From Leptodontidium sp. MPI-SDFR-AT-0119 (lineage: Eukaryota; Ascomycota; Leotiomycetes; Helotiales; Leptodontidiaceae), in the NCBI GenBank assembly GCA_020726505.1, contig JAHLEZ010000011.1:682001-746000 (forward strand): 64,000 nt of DNA, given 5' to 3'. The position numbers were made by a program, and so were the translations under genes. Positions 23,585-36,716 of the stretch are shown here, one piece after another (the stretch's first letter is position 1; the number at the start of each line of letters is the position of its first letter). The notes under the pieces are model-generated. The model made no database searches and was not told the DNA's origin. It was given only the letters and a program-made list of their open reading frames with translations.

Positions 23585-23999
23585 AGCATAGTTATTGGTG
23601 TGGTTGTAGATTGGGAGGATGGAGTGGGTTTCTTCTTGTTGGACAAGAGGTAGATGGATGGGATGGGAAAGCAGGACGGTGCTGCGGGGTGGGACGTGCG
23701 TGATGACGAAGTTTCCATGGTGATGCGGGGAGCTGAATTCAAGGTACGAGATGGATGGTTGCAAATTTAGGGCATGACAGGATTGGATGTTGATCACGAA
23801 TCACATTTCACAACTGTACTGAAGTTATTGTTTAGTGGTACACGTAATTCAAAGTGATTACTTTTGACATGTCTTCATAGAATTTTTGTTGTTCTATTTC
23901 ATGCCTTCTTGGGTGATCATCAAAGAGCACAATATGCTATGTAACCCCCCTACACCAGATTGAGAATCCCGAACGAAAAAAGCAAGACGACCAAATCCC
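23585..23999. other. Short intergenic spacer
   Basis: This 415-bp spacer lies between two minus-strand genes. It holds the promoter of the NuiA-like gene and the L3 3' UTR. No other feature is seen. Confidence 0.6.
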
Positions 24000-25392
24000 T
24001 TAAGCAGCTGGTTGAATGTCCTTCTTGAGCGTACCCAGGAAAGCGGCCTTCTCTGCGAAAGTCTGGTAGGCACCGTGACCGAACTTCGAGGAGGTATCGA
24101 TCCATTTGAGGTCGACCTTTTCCAATGCCTTTCTCGAGGTGTGGACGAACATGGACTTGCGGAGAGTCATGACACGCTTCTTGACACCAGGAACGGAACC
24201 CTTGACGATGATGAAATCGTTCTTGACCTCACCATATCGGACAAAGCCACCCATACTGCGAATAATTAGCTTGGTTTCGGAATATATTGCAAGAGGTGAC
24301 TTACGGAGTGATTTGCTTCTTGGAGACATCAAACTCGGTAGCTGCGTTACCCTCATCATCACCCTTTCCAATACGGTAGACCTTGTGGTTGGTCGAGGTA
24401 CGGTGGTGGTATCCGTCTTGACCAGCACGGGCGACAGTCCATTGGACGTGGGATGGATGCCAGGCACCAATACAAGCGACCTTTCGGAGACCCTTGTGTG
24501 TCTTTCTCGGAAGCTTCTTGGTTCCCCATCTGCTGGTGACACCGGAGAAACCGTGACCCTTGGTGACAGCGATAACATCGATCATCTCATCCTGCTCGAA
24601 GATGGAGCTGATCTCAACTGGCTTCTCGAAGAGACCGTTACCGAACTCGACCTTGTCGGCAATGCTTCCTCCATTGACTTGAATTTCCATCAAATGGGCC
24701 TTCTTTTGCTTGAGGGGAGTCTTGCGGATTTGGGTGTGGGCGAGGACACGGACGACAGTGCAGTACTTCTTGATGCGCTCGAGCTCACGGGTGATGGAAG
24801 ATCCAGAGCTCTCGGAGTGCTTCTTGGCGTACTTGGTGAAAGCCTTCTTCTTGCTTCTGTACCAGTTCTTGTAGAATCGGCGCTTTACCTCATCACTCAA
24901 GTGCTCAGCCCAAACGGTAGTAAGGGATCGGAGACCTCGAGGAGTTTCGATGTAACCAACTAGACCAACAACGATCACCTAAAAAGATGTTAGCCATAGG
25001 CATAAGCCAAGCGGGCTGCGTTGTTCGTACCGGTGGTGTCTCAATGACAGTGACTGCCTCCACAACCTCCTTCTTGTGTGATTTCGCGCCAGGGCGGTCG
25101 AGATCGCGGACGATGGTTGTCATACCAGCCTTGTAGCCCATGGTGGCAGTAAGGTGGACAGGCTTCTTTGGGTCATCCTTGGGGAATCTGGTTGGAGTTG
25201 AGAGGTCAGCGAGCGCTCGACGAAAATTGAAGCGCAAAATTGAAGTCCACGACGACGAAGAACCCCTCAATGGGATTGAAAGATTAGAATTGTAACTCAC
25301 GACTTGACCTTTCCTCTATGGCGGGCAGCTCTCTTGCGAGGCAAGAAGGCAAGGGAGCCGTGTCGGGGTGCCTCGAATTTTCTGTGAGACAT
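24000..25392 (-). CDS. RPL3: 60S ribosomal protein L3 (uL3)
   Basis: Four exons on the minus strand (25301-25392, 25031-25187, 24305-24978, 24000-24255) encode 392 residues, the usual size for fungal L3. Introns are 113, 52 and 49 nt, the longest near the 5' end as is common in ribosomal protein genes. The N terminus [20 protein letters not shown] is the conserved L3 start. The central stretch around [20 protein letters not shown] and the following [14 protein letters not shown] holds the tip and the histidine (H243 in yeast) that is modified by Hpm1. L3 sits near the peptidyl-transferase centre. The gene has an intact frame and expected codon bias, with C/T-ending codons prominent. Nothing is unusual. 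Confidence 0.98.
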
Positions 25393-26568
25393 GTTGGCGA
25401 TGGTTTGTCGACTGGATGTTGATTTGAGGTTCTCTCCAAAAGCGAAAAAAGATATGGTACTCAGTGCGGGCGCTAGATCGACGCTAAAAATTTAAGCGAG
25501 AGTTGGAACTTTCTTCCACGTGACTGGCTTAAGAGAAGAGGTAGGACAGCAGGACACTACAAGAGACCCCCGCGCAAACCTCTTCGAAATGAATCGCACA
25601 GAATGTCCTGAGAAGCATTCAAGACTTATGAATATTGTTAATTGGCACAACAATTGCTCTTGATTAGGGTTCTTTCTGTTTATTTCCAAGGTTTGAAAAT
25701 GCATGCTACGTCGTTCAGAACGACATCTAAATTCGCATCCCTCAAATCCAATTCACCACAACAAACCTGCCCGCCCCGAGGAAAGGTCAAGTCGTAAGTT
25801 ACAATTCTAATCTTTCAATTTCATTGCAAGGTGACCCATAGCCGTCGTCCCACAGTTAAATGGGTCATTTCTATCTCTAATATAGATCTTATTATTAGCT
25901 TACATACCCAGTATCATACCCAGTATCAATACCACCATCCCAATGTCCTCAAAATGCGAGTCAACATTCAAACGCAACAATCTGCCCATCTGGACTTGTT
26001 TGTATATGCATTCCAATTTCCTTGGACTCTACAGATACCAAATCTCGATATCTTCCAGATCCTTGGAATGTTCTGAGAGAAAGAGGGGCAGGATATCCGC
26101 ACACATGCGAACGACACACCAAGAGATTGAGAAGGATTGAAGAGAAAGGCATGAGAGAGGTCTCGAACTTTCTAAAAACTCCTCCAATCCTTCAAGCTTG
26201 CTATTTTCGAAGCACAAGACTTCTTATCCCAATATTCTCTAGTCTCAACGTCCGACTCGGAATCCTCTCGATACCAAGTCGAAGACCTTGGATACGATGC
26301 GATCAAGACTCGAGGAATAACATGAACGGCAATCCGGACTCAAACTACACATTCGACCAAAGTCAGGAAAAACTATCAGCTCACACAATTTCACTAACTC
26401 CAAGTCAGGGCTTTGCAGACGAAGAACAGTACTTTTGGATCCACGAAGCAAGAGCTTCCAACCAAACTATTTTTCATCATGTACCATAACCAACACCAAC
26501 CCAGCCCCTCTTCGCACCTATATACAATCCACCACCACATTCCATCCACCTCCTACACATGCAACCAT
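25393..26568. other. Intergenic region with L3 promoter, no gene seen
   Basis: This 1.2-kb region holds the L3 promoter, including a CACGTGAC E-box-like site near 25515, and the 3' flank of the secreted-protein gene. A 155-codon plus-strand open frame (26022-26489) has no ATG start and no recognisable similarity. Confidence 0.55.
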
Positions 26569-26947
26569 CTAACTCTGTCCCGGAGCCCTGCAAAGAGCGG
26601 TCCAAACCGCGCCCTCAGCCTTAATATCATCCGTATACCAAGACCCCATAGCCTCGACACAAGCCGCATCCGTGTACGCATCTGCAGGCTCTAGACCACG
26701 GCAGAACTCGCCGTTGTAATCTGGGTTGTCACTCTTGCAGATGCTTCGCGCGAACTGCTGCTCCATCTTGCCGTTGTTCTGCAGGCGTTGACATGTACAG
26801 TCTGTCAAGCCGGTTTGGCGGGGGATGAGAGAGGCGGCAAGGGTGGTGCTGTTGTATGTTAGTTAGAAGGGATCTCACCATGCAGAGAGAAAATGTATGT
26901 ATGTACCTGGTGAGAGCGAGGAGGGTGGTGAGGATTGTGGTCTTCAT
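26569..26947 (-). CDS. Small secreted cysteine-containing protein, candidate effector
   Basis: Two exons on the minus strand (26907-26947 and 26569-26848) with a 58-nt intron carrying a CTAAC branch site encode 106 residues. The first 18 residues form a clear signal peptide (MKTTILTTLLAL then a small-residue cleavage region), followed by IPR, which could be a short propeptide processed by a Kex2-like protease. The mature part has six cysteines (spacing CxC, then four single cysteines), enough for three disulfides. No known domain is recognised. Size, secretion and cysteine content fit a fungal small secreted protein or effector-like protein, but function is unknown. The splice inside the signal-peptide codons is what makes the gene visible. 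Confidence 0.78.
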
Positions 26948-28016
26948 TTTGGTGGTTGGATGACTTGGTAGTTTTGAGTAGCTTGAAAGAATGCAGTAGG
27001 TTTTTAGAGACTGAGAGAGTGATCGGAAGTTCTTGCAGTGAATGAATGTACTGGTAGTGAGTGAGTGGTGATGAACAAAAAGACATACATCTGGATGGAG
27101 ATCTCCCTTCTTATATACAATCCAACACTCCCTACACTCTCCAAGGAAACACTCCTGCAGTAGCACTTCCCCCATAAACCCTCCAATGACACTCCTCAAT
27201 TATGCACCGGAGCAAGTATTCCAACAGGATTAAACCTAAATCTATTACCAATTATCACCGGTTAAGATATTTCGTTTCAATTTTGAACCTAAATCTATTA
27301 AAACCCGCATCTAAATCCCTCCGTAGCAGCTATATTTACCTAGAGTAAACAACTGCCGTTCAACGGAGTACGGACGAAGTAGTTCAGCCAAGTTTGCTTG
27401 CCAATGCCTTCTAAGCATTGAGTTTCAGAAACTAAAAACACAGCCCACCGACCCGCACTCAACTCCACACAACTCTAATGCCCCCTCACTTCTAGAAACT
27501 CAGAACTCGGAGCTCCTATTAATGTAAGGTATGGACGGCAGTTCATCTCTGGGTCCTGGTCGGTGGTCACCTGAGTGAAGGAGTGTAAACCGTCCGATCG
27601 GTCCACGTATTGCCAAGCATGACCATATTTTTGTTGAAACACTTGGAAGGGAAGAGAGTTTACTCTCGCATAACGTTGCAAAGAGAGCTATTTCCAACTG
27701 TGCCAAATGCGAATTTTGGTAAGAAGGGGGGAGTTGCATGCTTTTAATAGTCCTCGGTATATTATGTGTTGTACTAGCAAATTTTTTTTTGTGGTTGTTT
27801 GGAGACCTTGCTTGAGCATAACCTGAGCCACTCAGAAAATCGCTCTCAACATTCCTCCCATGCATACATTCATGCATTCCACAACAGCGAAATCAAAATA
27901 TACATAAAATCAGGTTGAATACTCAATCTATACACTAAGCTTAATTGAAGAGCAATAACACTTCTACAGAATTCATCAACAGTCATCACGAACAAAAGAA
28001 ACTCCTATCTGCAAGA
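26948..28016. other. Intergenic region, no gene seen
   Basis: This 1.07-kb AT-leaning region holds the promoter of the secreted-protein gene and the 3' flank of CYC8. No gene or repeat of note is seen. Confidence 0.55.
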
Positions 28017-31000
28017 CTAGACTTCAACCTTTGGCTGTCCATTTGTGACGCCGTTGACATGGCCATTCGGCCCCGCTGGAGAGGCCGTCTTGGCTTCCCC
28101 GGAAGCGGAACCGGAACCGGGTCCAGAGGCCGTTGCCGATACAATCCCTCCCTTCTTGTCCTCCTCGGCATCGTCATCATAATCCTCATCAACATCCATC
28201 TTGCGTGCGGCCCGTTCCGGCTCACCAGCTGGGGGAGGTGGTGGGGGGGGTGGGATCTCAATCCGTTCTCTCTCGCGTTGCTCTCGCTCTCGCTGTTCTC
28301 TTTCACGTTGTTCTCTTTCACGCTGGTCTCTCTCCTCACTTGAGTAATCTTTTGGCGCTGGGGGAGGAGGTGGTGGGGGGGGGTAGCTCATGAACTGGAG
28401 TATGAACGGGCGGAGGTCCCTGCTGCATAGGTGGTAGATGGTTTGGGGTGAGTGCGTGAGTTGGTGGGTGGTGAGCCGCCTCCGAAGGGTGGTAATTCTC
28501 GTTGGCTCTACGCTGTTCCTCAACTCTGCGTTGATCCTCGGCACGTCGCTGATCATCACGACGTTGCTCATCCAGACGTCTCTGGTCTTCAGCACGACGG
28601 GCCTCGGAGGAACTGCGACGGAAACTCTCTCGCGGAGGTGTCGATGGTCGACGATGATGCATGTCATCCAGGCGAGCTCGGTTCTCGTCCGAAGCAGGCT
28701 TCTTCATCGATGTGTCCTCCTCCCATTCACGCATTCTCTTTGGTCCAACCGATCCCGGTCGATCACCATTTCGTTCTGCAGCAGCAGCTTCGGCGGCAAC
28801 AAGAGCAGACGCTGGAGCTGGGGCACCACCTTCAATACCACCAGGGTTAGAGATATCAGGATGGTGAGGGTACTGTTGCTGGTGTGGATATCCGGATTTT
28901 GGCGATGGCATACGATTGTCCAAGATGGGTCGCACTTCTGTTCGAGGACTTGCACCTCGGCCAAATGGCGGCAGAGCTCCAGGGCCAGATCCGTTCATGT
29001 TGGATTGCGCAGGGGGTAAGACAGAAGCACCTGGACCAGCGTAGTTAGGGTTGGAGACTCGCTGCGGAGGAGGTGGTGGTGGTCCAGGAGGCTGGGAAAG
29101 ACCTGGTCCAGGGTAAGGACCCATCGCTGCATGATGATCGCGAGGAGGTGTGCGACGGCCACTTGGGCCACTTGGGCCACCTGGTCCTCCTGGAGATGGT
29201 CCTGGTGGTAACCTTGATTCAAATGGTCTCATCTGCTCTGGCTGCCTTGGGCTTGGAGCACGTGGAGGAGGCGGTGGGATTGGGCCAGGGCCTCGAGCTT
29301 GGTCCCTTTGGTCGTACGGGTTTCCGGGATGCGGTGGTGGATTGATCTCAGCAAGCCGGCCCCATCCGTTGGCAGACGGGCCAAGCGGAGGACCTGGAGG
29401 AGGTGGAGGCTGGGGAGCAGAATTACCCCATTGTGGCCCTGGAGGACCAACAGCACCAGTTGCTTGATAGGCTTGAGGATGAACGTCTTGGGGTAAGGGA
29501 GCGCTGGTCTGCACTGGAAGCCCGTTGGTCTGTCCACTGCGGAGTAGTTGAAGTCGTGCCTTGATATGTGCATTTGAAGGATCAAGCTCAGCTGCACGCT
29601 GATACGCATCGAGTGCATCGGTAATCTGATTGTTGCAAGATTCATACTACACCAATCATTAATTGGTGCGCAAACGAATTTGGCCGAAGATGAGCAAACT
29701 TACCAGAGTCCCTAGGTCGTACCAAACCTCGGAAATGTACGGGTTCAGGCGTATCGCGCGGGAGTATGCATCAAGTGCATCTCGGTACTGGTTGATCTGG
29801 TAATACAAAACGCCAATCGAGCACCAGAATGTTGGGTTCCGTCCGTCGCGGTAGACCGCTTGCTGATATGCCTCGTACGCTTTTGGGTACTTCTGTTGTG
29901 ACATGTAGCATCGTCCAAGCAGATACCAGCTTTGCGCATCACTTTGGTCTGCCACGTGTTAGTGTGTGAAATGTTAGACTGATCATTTTGAGGAGTCTTA
30001 CCAGAGCCGACCGACTTCTCCAGGTACTCAATCGCTTGCTCTTGGCTGCTGAAACTGTTGCTTTGCTGGTGATGCAGCCAGCCAAGCTGCTGTAGGACCT
30101 TTGCATGATTTGGATCACGATCGAGCACACGCCTGTATGCCAGTTTCGCGTTGTCGTACTAAAACAGTCGTTAATATAAGGACTTTTGGAGTGATGCATC
30201 TACATACATCTTTTTGCTGTTCATGGACATGCCCAATTTGGAACCAGATATCCTCTTCAGTCAAGGGAGTCGGGGGCACTGAGACGATGTACCGGAAACA
30301 CTATGCAAAGTCAGATTAGCTGCTTGTGAAACACCAGCCATCGCTTCTGTTCTCGTACCTCAAGACTCTGTTGGTATTTCTGCTGCTGCTTGTAGATGAT
30401 ACCGAGACGGAAGTAGATCTCGTTGGCCTTTTCAAAGTCTGGCTGCATGCGCATCACTTGAGAGAATGCTTCTTCTGCATGCTCGAGAGAGCCATAGCGG
30501 TCATACAAAATTCCGATGCCATACCACAATTTTGGTTCCTGTCGCACATCAGAATTGCATAACTTTGTCAAGTTGGTTAGACAAACCTTTGGGTCCCTGA
30601 GATGATATAGCGCTTGTTGATATGCAGAATATGCTTGCTGCAAATCATCCATCATCAGATAGCAGTGACCTTTGTGAGTTAGCGAGGCAAACGAACGAAG
30701 CTCGAATGATACCTACCAAGACTTCCCCAGACCTCTCCATTATTCACTTCGAGTTTTAGAATACTCTGGAGGTATTCAACAGCCTTGTGGAACTGCTCCT
30801 GGGTTCGAAGAATGCAACTGATAGCGTTCATAGCGGGGACAGATCGAGGATTGGCACGGAGCGCATGTTCATACGCAGTGATAGCTTCGTCAAGATTGTT
30901 CAGAAGTTCCGCAAAGCTACCTAAAGGGTTGTTAGTGCGCTGCGTGGTGGCTGGAAGTAAAGTGAACTGAACGTACCAATCTGCATCCAAACGGATTCAT

Positions 31001-31133
31001 TTATCGCGGCGACTTGTTGCATGGCTGGCGAAAAATGCTGTTGATGCTGAGCCATCCCTGGTGGAGGAGGGCCTGCTGCTTGGCCATGATGCATTTGCAT
31101 GCCTCCAGGAGGAGAAGGGTGATGAGCGGCCAT
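28017..31133 (-). CDS. CYC8: General transcriptional corepressor CYC8/SSN6 (apparent frameshift near 3' end)
   Basis: Eight exons on the minus strand: 30977-31133, 30717-30920, 30587-30669, 30359-30538, 30208-30300, 30002-30158, 29704-29948, and the last from 29646. The first seven carry about ten TPR repeats, including the very conserved EPKLWYGIGILYDRYGS segment. They are followed by a long Pro/Gln-rich tail. Cyc8 pairs with Tup1 to repress many promoters through histone deacetylases and nucleosome positioning. In the last exon the frame runs to a stop at 28336-28338 (809 residues). One base shift within a C9 tract (28375-28383 on the plus strand as G9) opens a second frame to 28017, about 108 more residues with an RERE-rich repeat and the acidic KMDVDEDYDDD tail expected of filamentous-fungal Cyc8. 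The full product would be near 915 residues. Assembly error and real frameshift are both possible. Confidence 0.93.
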
Positions 31134-32336
31134 TGTTGATAAATGGAGCTGATGGAGAGAGCGGCGTCGATTCGGTTTGTGCGCTTCGTCCCAGCAGTAA
31201 ACAAGCTACCTTTTTCAGTTGGCTCTTTGCTCAACAAGGTTTCCAATCAATGTATCCTGAAGTATAGAAGACTCGGATAGAAGATGCAGGCGCGGATTGT
31301 GCCCAGGCAAGGTGAAAGTTGAGCTCCCGAGAGCGTCGGGTTTGGAGGCGCGGAAATGTACCTCAGCAACAACGGACCTATCAACACACGCTTGGAAGTC
31401 AAGGTATCGATGGAGTAGAAGGCGCAGAGAACACAAGCATTATCTGCCGCCGACTACTAGGATATATTGGCGTCGGGAGGTGTAGCGCCGGTGAGGTCCA
31501 AATGTCACGAAGTGCGAAAGGACAATAAATTGTATCCAGGAAGGCCACAGAGGAGAGGAGAGCGGAGGCAGAGCAGAGCAAAGCAAGAGAGGAGAAGGAA
31601 GGGGAGCAAGAAAATGATGGGGCTGCCTTTCGTGATGAACTCAGAGGGCAGGCAACTCACGCAACCCGCACTTACTCTTCAGAACCCATGTTTGCCTTAG
31701 TGTGGACACATCCCTGCCGCTGGATTGCGCCAGCCGTCAGACTTTAATATCGGGCCCTCTAGCGGCAGCAGCTAGTCCGCAAGGAGTATATGTTTGCCGC
31801 TGATGCCCAGTTATTTGCGAGGGGGGCCCTGGTGGCTCCGCAAGCCCCCGCTGCTTCCACACGCGAGCGAAGGTTAAACTGCATTCTGACCGACAGCCGG
31901 CCTGGAGCATATTTATTGGCGCCGAGCCTGGGTGTCTGGGCACTGGGCAGCGGAGAGGGCACTGGGCAGACGACACGGGAATGGCCTCGTCCAATAATCC
32001 AGGGCCCATCCGTCGAAGGCAGGCAGGCAGGTAGGCAGGCGGCAGCACCCCGAACAGATCAGGGCAAACCTAGGATGCTGTATTTGCACTGCTGTATTAT
32101 TCCAAAGTCACGACCTAATCTTATCATACATAACGGGATTATCCACATTTTATTCAGAGAGCAGAGCAACCCCCCTCATGCCATCCTTCCACCACCCACT
32201 CACTACCTACTACCCTACCCACCATCCGGGCCAACGCCTCCTGTCACGAGTAATAAGCCGTGAGCCGCTCTAGATCTCACCCAGGTCTGCTTAGCTCCAT
32301 GTCACCCGGTGCTGAAGGCTTGGGTGATGAAAACGA

Positions 32337-32358
32337 CCAGCCAGCCAGCCAGCCAGCC
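32337..32358. repeat. (CCAG)n microsatellite
   Basis: Five and a half perfect copies of CCAG in the CYC8/TBL1-like intergenic region. Confidence 0.9.
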
Positions 32359-35300
32359 ATCACCACCCTTAAAACGGCGCGGCGCCGGCTCCCTAACCTT
32401 TGTGGAGGGGTGATTTGGTCCCAGTCGGGCAAAATGGGTCCTCAGGGATGAGGATGAGCACGGTGTGTGGCTGATCATCACTGCTGATTAGCTTAGTTTC
32501 TGCACTGGACACCTTTATTTATCGAGAAGTCGAGAGTCGCACAGATCACTCGTGCCTGCCCTTGGAGTTTGAAACTTCCGAGATCTCGAACGTCAGGAAG
32601 GAAGCTCGATGGAAGGCACTCAAGACGACGGGCCTTGCGACCGATTCAGAGCCTGCTGATTTGCGGTGCGATGTTTCGATATCTCGGAATGCTATCCTTC
32701 AGCTGAAGTCCTGCCGAACGTCTCAAGTAGGTATGGCTGGCGACATCGTGAGCTTCAAACCTCTGTCCTCAGGGGAGTGCGGACCATCTCATTTGCATGC
32801 TATCAGACTTGCCTTGCGCTTTCCATCAGACTTCTCAACATCTGCAACTTCAAGATCTGCTTCCCGCGACGAGCAGTCTCGAAGCGCTCACTAACCGATG
32901 CTGATGTGCTGACTTTCAAGCTGACTAGACCTATGTTTTACAAGAATGGTCCCTTGAGATTGTTAAATAGAAGACAACCAACAGAATCGAGACCATACCT
33001 ATCTATCTTTTTCTCGGTCTTTCGGAAGTAAAGATGCACCTCGCTCGTTTCTCACAGATCCAGCAAGCCAAGAGGCGCACATGAGATCCGTGTGGAGGGA
33101 TTGATGAACTTGATGCTGTGTGACGGGAGGAACGCATTATCAAGTCGTCTCCTGCAGGCTTGCACCACCCAGACCGTTTCTTGAAAGTGAGCCTAGCCCG
33201 CTTGCATTGGTCGGTCAGTCAAGCTTCGGCTTCTGTTTCCAAGCACATAAGTAGGGTTGCATCCTAGCCTGGGCAACTCATCAAGATCAGACTGTCAACT
33301 TCAAACCCCCCTTTCCTTTACCGCCACAAACACGCATGTGTCGAAGACGCAGTTACCATTACTCCCCATAGGGATACATCCTCCGGTATTTGGAGGCTTT
33401 GAGTATCGTCTTTTTGATTAATATTTGATTATTTCACAATGCCCCTTTCCCCGCACCACCCAAACTCTGCACGAACGAGCGTGAGCGGCCCGTCATACGC
33501 CCTCTTTTAAATTGAAACCGATCGACCAGCGGACGGAAGAGGGAAAGTCAAGCTCAAAGTCAAAGTCTCAGTCCCAATAGTGGACTGTGACATAAGCATC
33601 ATTCAACAATTCCATGCGGAGAGGCCAAATGGCTATCTACGAATAGCCTCGCTCGTATCACCAAGGACTTACCCCATCCTCAAAATTACCCCTCGCCCAT
33701 GTAAACCCTCGTCACTGCAGCGCGTCTGCATTTGGACGGATACCATACATCAAATTACGAAAGGAACCCCCGGTTCTCTCTCCAGAAGGAAAGTGACAGG
33801 ATGCTATGCCGACTACTGCAAGGTTGGGCCGGAGTCACATTCTCATTTTCATTCTATTGTGCCGACACGCCTCCCTCTCGCGTGGCCAGACATATTCCCC
33901 AACTTCCCCCTCCCCTCCCTTTCTATCTCGGTCCTGCACAAGCAAGCCTCCGACACCCATCCAATTCGACGACACTGTGCTTTGGTGGCTCATGGGAAGG
34001 CGTGGCGGATCCTTGGCGCACACTGAAACTTATTTTAGCCGAGCCAACTTCGTCGTACGATTCAAGGAGATCGTCTGTGCAACGAGGGTATGGTCGTGAT
34101 ATCAGAGATCTTGGGTAAATGCCGAAAAGATGTACGAAAACGTCCATACGCGGAAATTTGAAGTCCACCAACATCGCCTCCAGTCTCATGCTCTCCCTTC
34201 TCTCGACCGTTCGCCCAACGCTTCCCAGCTGTCCGAAAAGCGTCAATGTCACGTGGTATTGAAACGGACAGAAGAGGAAGCTGGAACCTGAGGGCTTAGC
34301 GCCACCAACAAACCCAAGCCGAACAAAAGCAAATCTCTCATCTAAAAACTGCTCAACAAGCTTCGAATCAGCGCTGCAGAGGGTATATGCCTCGAAGCAC
34401 GCCCCACGGGATCGAAAGCACTGATAGCCAATAGCCGCCAGGCGACAAGGAGAAGTTACCCTGCAAGCACAGCACTTTTCATGGCCGTGGCCGCGGCGCC
34501 TCTGACCGATACCCAGCTGCAAGGCATTTGCACTTAATCCTCCTAGCCAATGGATCTCTGGACTCGCAGGACGGACTGGAAAAGCTGCCCCTTCAGGGCT
34601 CGCCCTTTTCTATTCCATTATGACAGAAGATTATTCTGATGATTCATCCAGCCACACGAAGAACCAACAACCACCGGCCTGGCACATCCGTCTTCCTTCC
34701 CCCACGAAGTAAGTTTACGCTTGTGGACCAGGCTGGGGTGTCAGATCGGCAGCTCGCACATGCAGCTAGCCGAGGATGTAAAACCTTACCGCTGCTCTCA
34801 CCCACCTCTTGATCCAGCCCAAAGCCTCACGATACGTGCTCAAGAAGCCGATCTGAGGAGGCGGGCACCTTGGCGCTCTACCACCAGTTCCAGTCAAGCC
34901 TTTTTCTTCCTCTTTGACACCCATTCCCGAAGGAAGACCCACCCACATCTCCATCAGATCAACCCTCATCTCAGCTCGTGATAATCTCCTCACTCAAGTC
35001 GCAGAGCGCAAAAGGAATGAGGATATCAAGCCACGGAATCCAGAACCGGAAGTCTCGAAGATCTTGTCTTGGTCTTCCAATTCTACTCCTGTTGGGAGTA
35101 TGGTAGGCATAAGCCACTCGTGCCACCAGCTGCGCCCAACCTTCGTGTGTTGCTTGAGCTGAGCCACGCACGACCTCCCTTGACCCAACGCCACGAATCA
35201 TGACATGAGACCGGAGATCTGAAGTTTCGAATATCTTCCAACTTTAAATCTCAGGTTTTGTGAACGACCGGCCGGCGAGATGGGATGAGATGAAACTTGT

Positions 35301-36684
35301 TTCCGTGCTGAGAGGGCGAGATGTTGAGACATGAGGGCGACCCAATTGTTTGGTGTGTTATCACGTGATTTGCCATGTCTTTCCAGGTTGGTGGGCTAAG
35401 GCGGGTTGGTGAAGAAGGAACGTTTCATAGTTAAGGATTGGGTTAATATGAAGATGGGGAGGCTTCCTGTTTCCGTGACAGCCGCCTGGAAGTCAAAAAT
35501 GTGGCCTTGGGAGGTCAGATTGATGAGCCAGCACATCAATGAAGTCAATGGCATCGATGTCCCTGTCTGGCGAGATTTGCCATCGACAACGAGACGCGAG
35601 AACCAGAAATCTGTCATGGGCTTTACATTTCTTGAGTGTAAATGGCCGGTATGAGAGTTTCTGCTACAGAAGCCTCTTCTATCCGGAATGCACACTGTAG
35701 TACTCGGTGATTGTATGATCAGAGACTCCGGACATCTTTCCGTCGTTCTGAAGCCCAGGCTGATACTAAAACTGTGGGATTCGATGGACGACAGCTAACA
35801 AGATATCAAACGGGGTAAAATGCAACGATGGTACAAGATACAGTATGCATATATCCCCAATTCTGGACTTGTCACACAGAATGCTGCTCCTCCCAGGACG
35901 AGGTAGATAACCTAGAAGTTCAAAGCCGGGTTTGAAATGTGGTGAATCATTCCTATCTCATTCATTTTTTCCCAAAGATGAGCAAATCAAACCATCAGAA
36001 TTTTCAATCCCAATCGCATACCCCAAGACCATATATCCTCATCCTCATCGCCATCCCAAAACCCATATTCGTGCACGGCCCGCACCACGTGACCCAAAAA
36101 TAGATTAAGCTCAAAGCGGAAGAAAAGAAAGGCTAACTTAATTTCCATCCGTTTCCGAACGGGCCAGAACCGGGATGGGGATTTCGATTCCAGGCCAAGG
36201 AAGAAGGTTCGGCCTATCGTCGTATCTTTATGCACGGCAGTAGCCAACGGAACGCCTCCTTTGTCCTGCCTGCCCTGCCCTGCCATGTACTGTCTGGACC
36301 GACCTGGACATGGGACATGGAACATGGGAAGATGAAGATGAAGAAGCCAGCCATCGATGTTCGATTTAATTTGTATTGGCAGGACATGACTTGATATCGA
36401 TAACCAGTCCCCATCTCCTTATCAGATATTTGCACTTGTACTGTACCGTCGCACTGGATGGTTCTGTTACACACAGCAGGCCGTCGCCTCAGTGACGCCC
36501 CAGCTCGAAAGCTTACCTTCCTCCTGTCCTCCTCCCGCCTTGCCTTGCAGGGCCAGCCCTCCTCCCATAGATAGATATGTTTCATTTCATGCGTGCGTCG
36601 AAAGGGGAGGCAAAAGAAAAAAGCAGCTGCAGTCAGTCGGTGTGATCCGTCAAATTCTTCCGCACCACGACTGTGATCCACTCA

Positions 36685-36716
36685 ACTCCACTCCACTCCA
36701 CTCCATTCCATTCCAC
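36685..36716. repeat. CCACT/CCATT pentamer array
   Basis: About six consecutive pentamers (actcc repeated, then attcc variants) in the intergenic region. Confidence 0.85.

Noticed and set aside
24106..24963. Long plus-strand open frame opposite RPL3
   Set aside because: It is the complement of strongly codon-biased ribosomal protein coding sequence.
25188..25300. Possible snoRNA in the first L3 intron
   Set aside because: A CTGA-like box is present but no convincing C box or terminal stem was seen.
28384..28560. Intron explanation for the CYC8 frame change
   Set aside because: The only phase-compatible donor (GTAGAG near 28497) is weak and would remove sequence that looks coding. A base-count change in the C9 run is simpler, though not excluded.
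33923..34522. 199-codon minus-strand frame in the 7.2-kb gap
   Set aside because: It starts with TTG, has no recognised motif, and its composition is not clearly coding.
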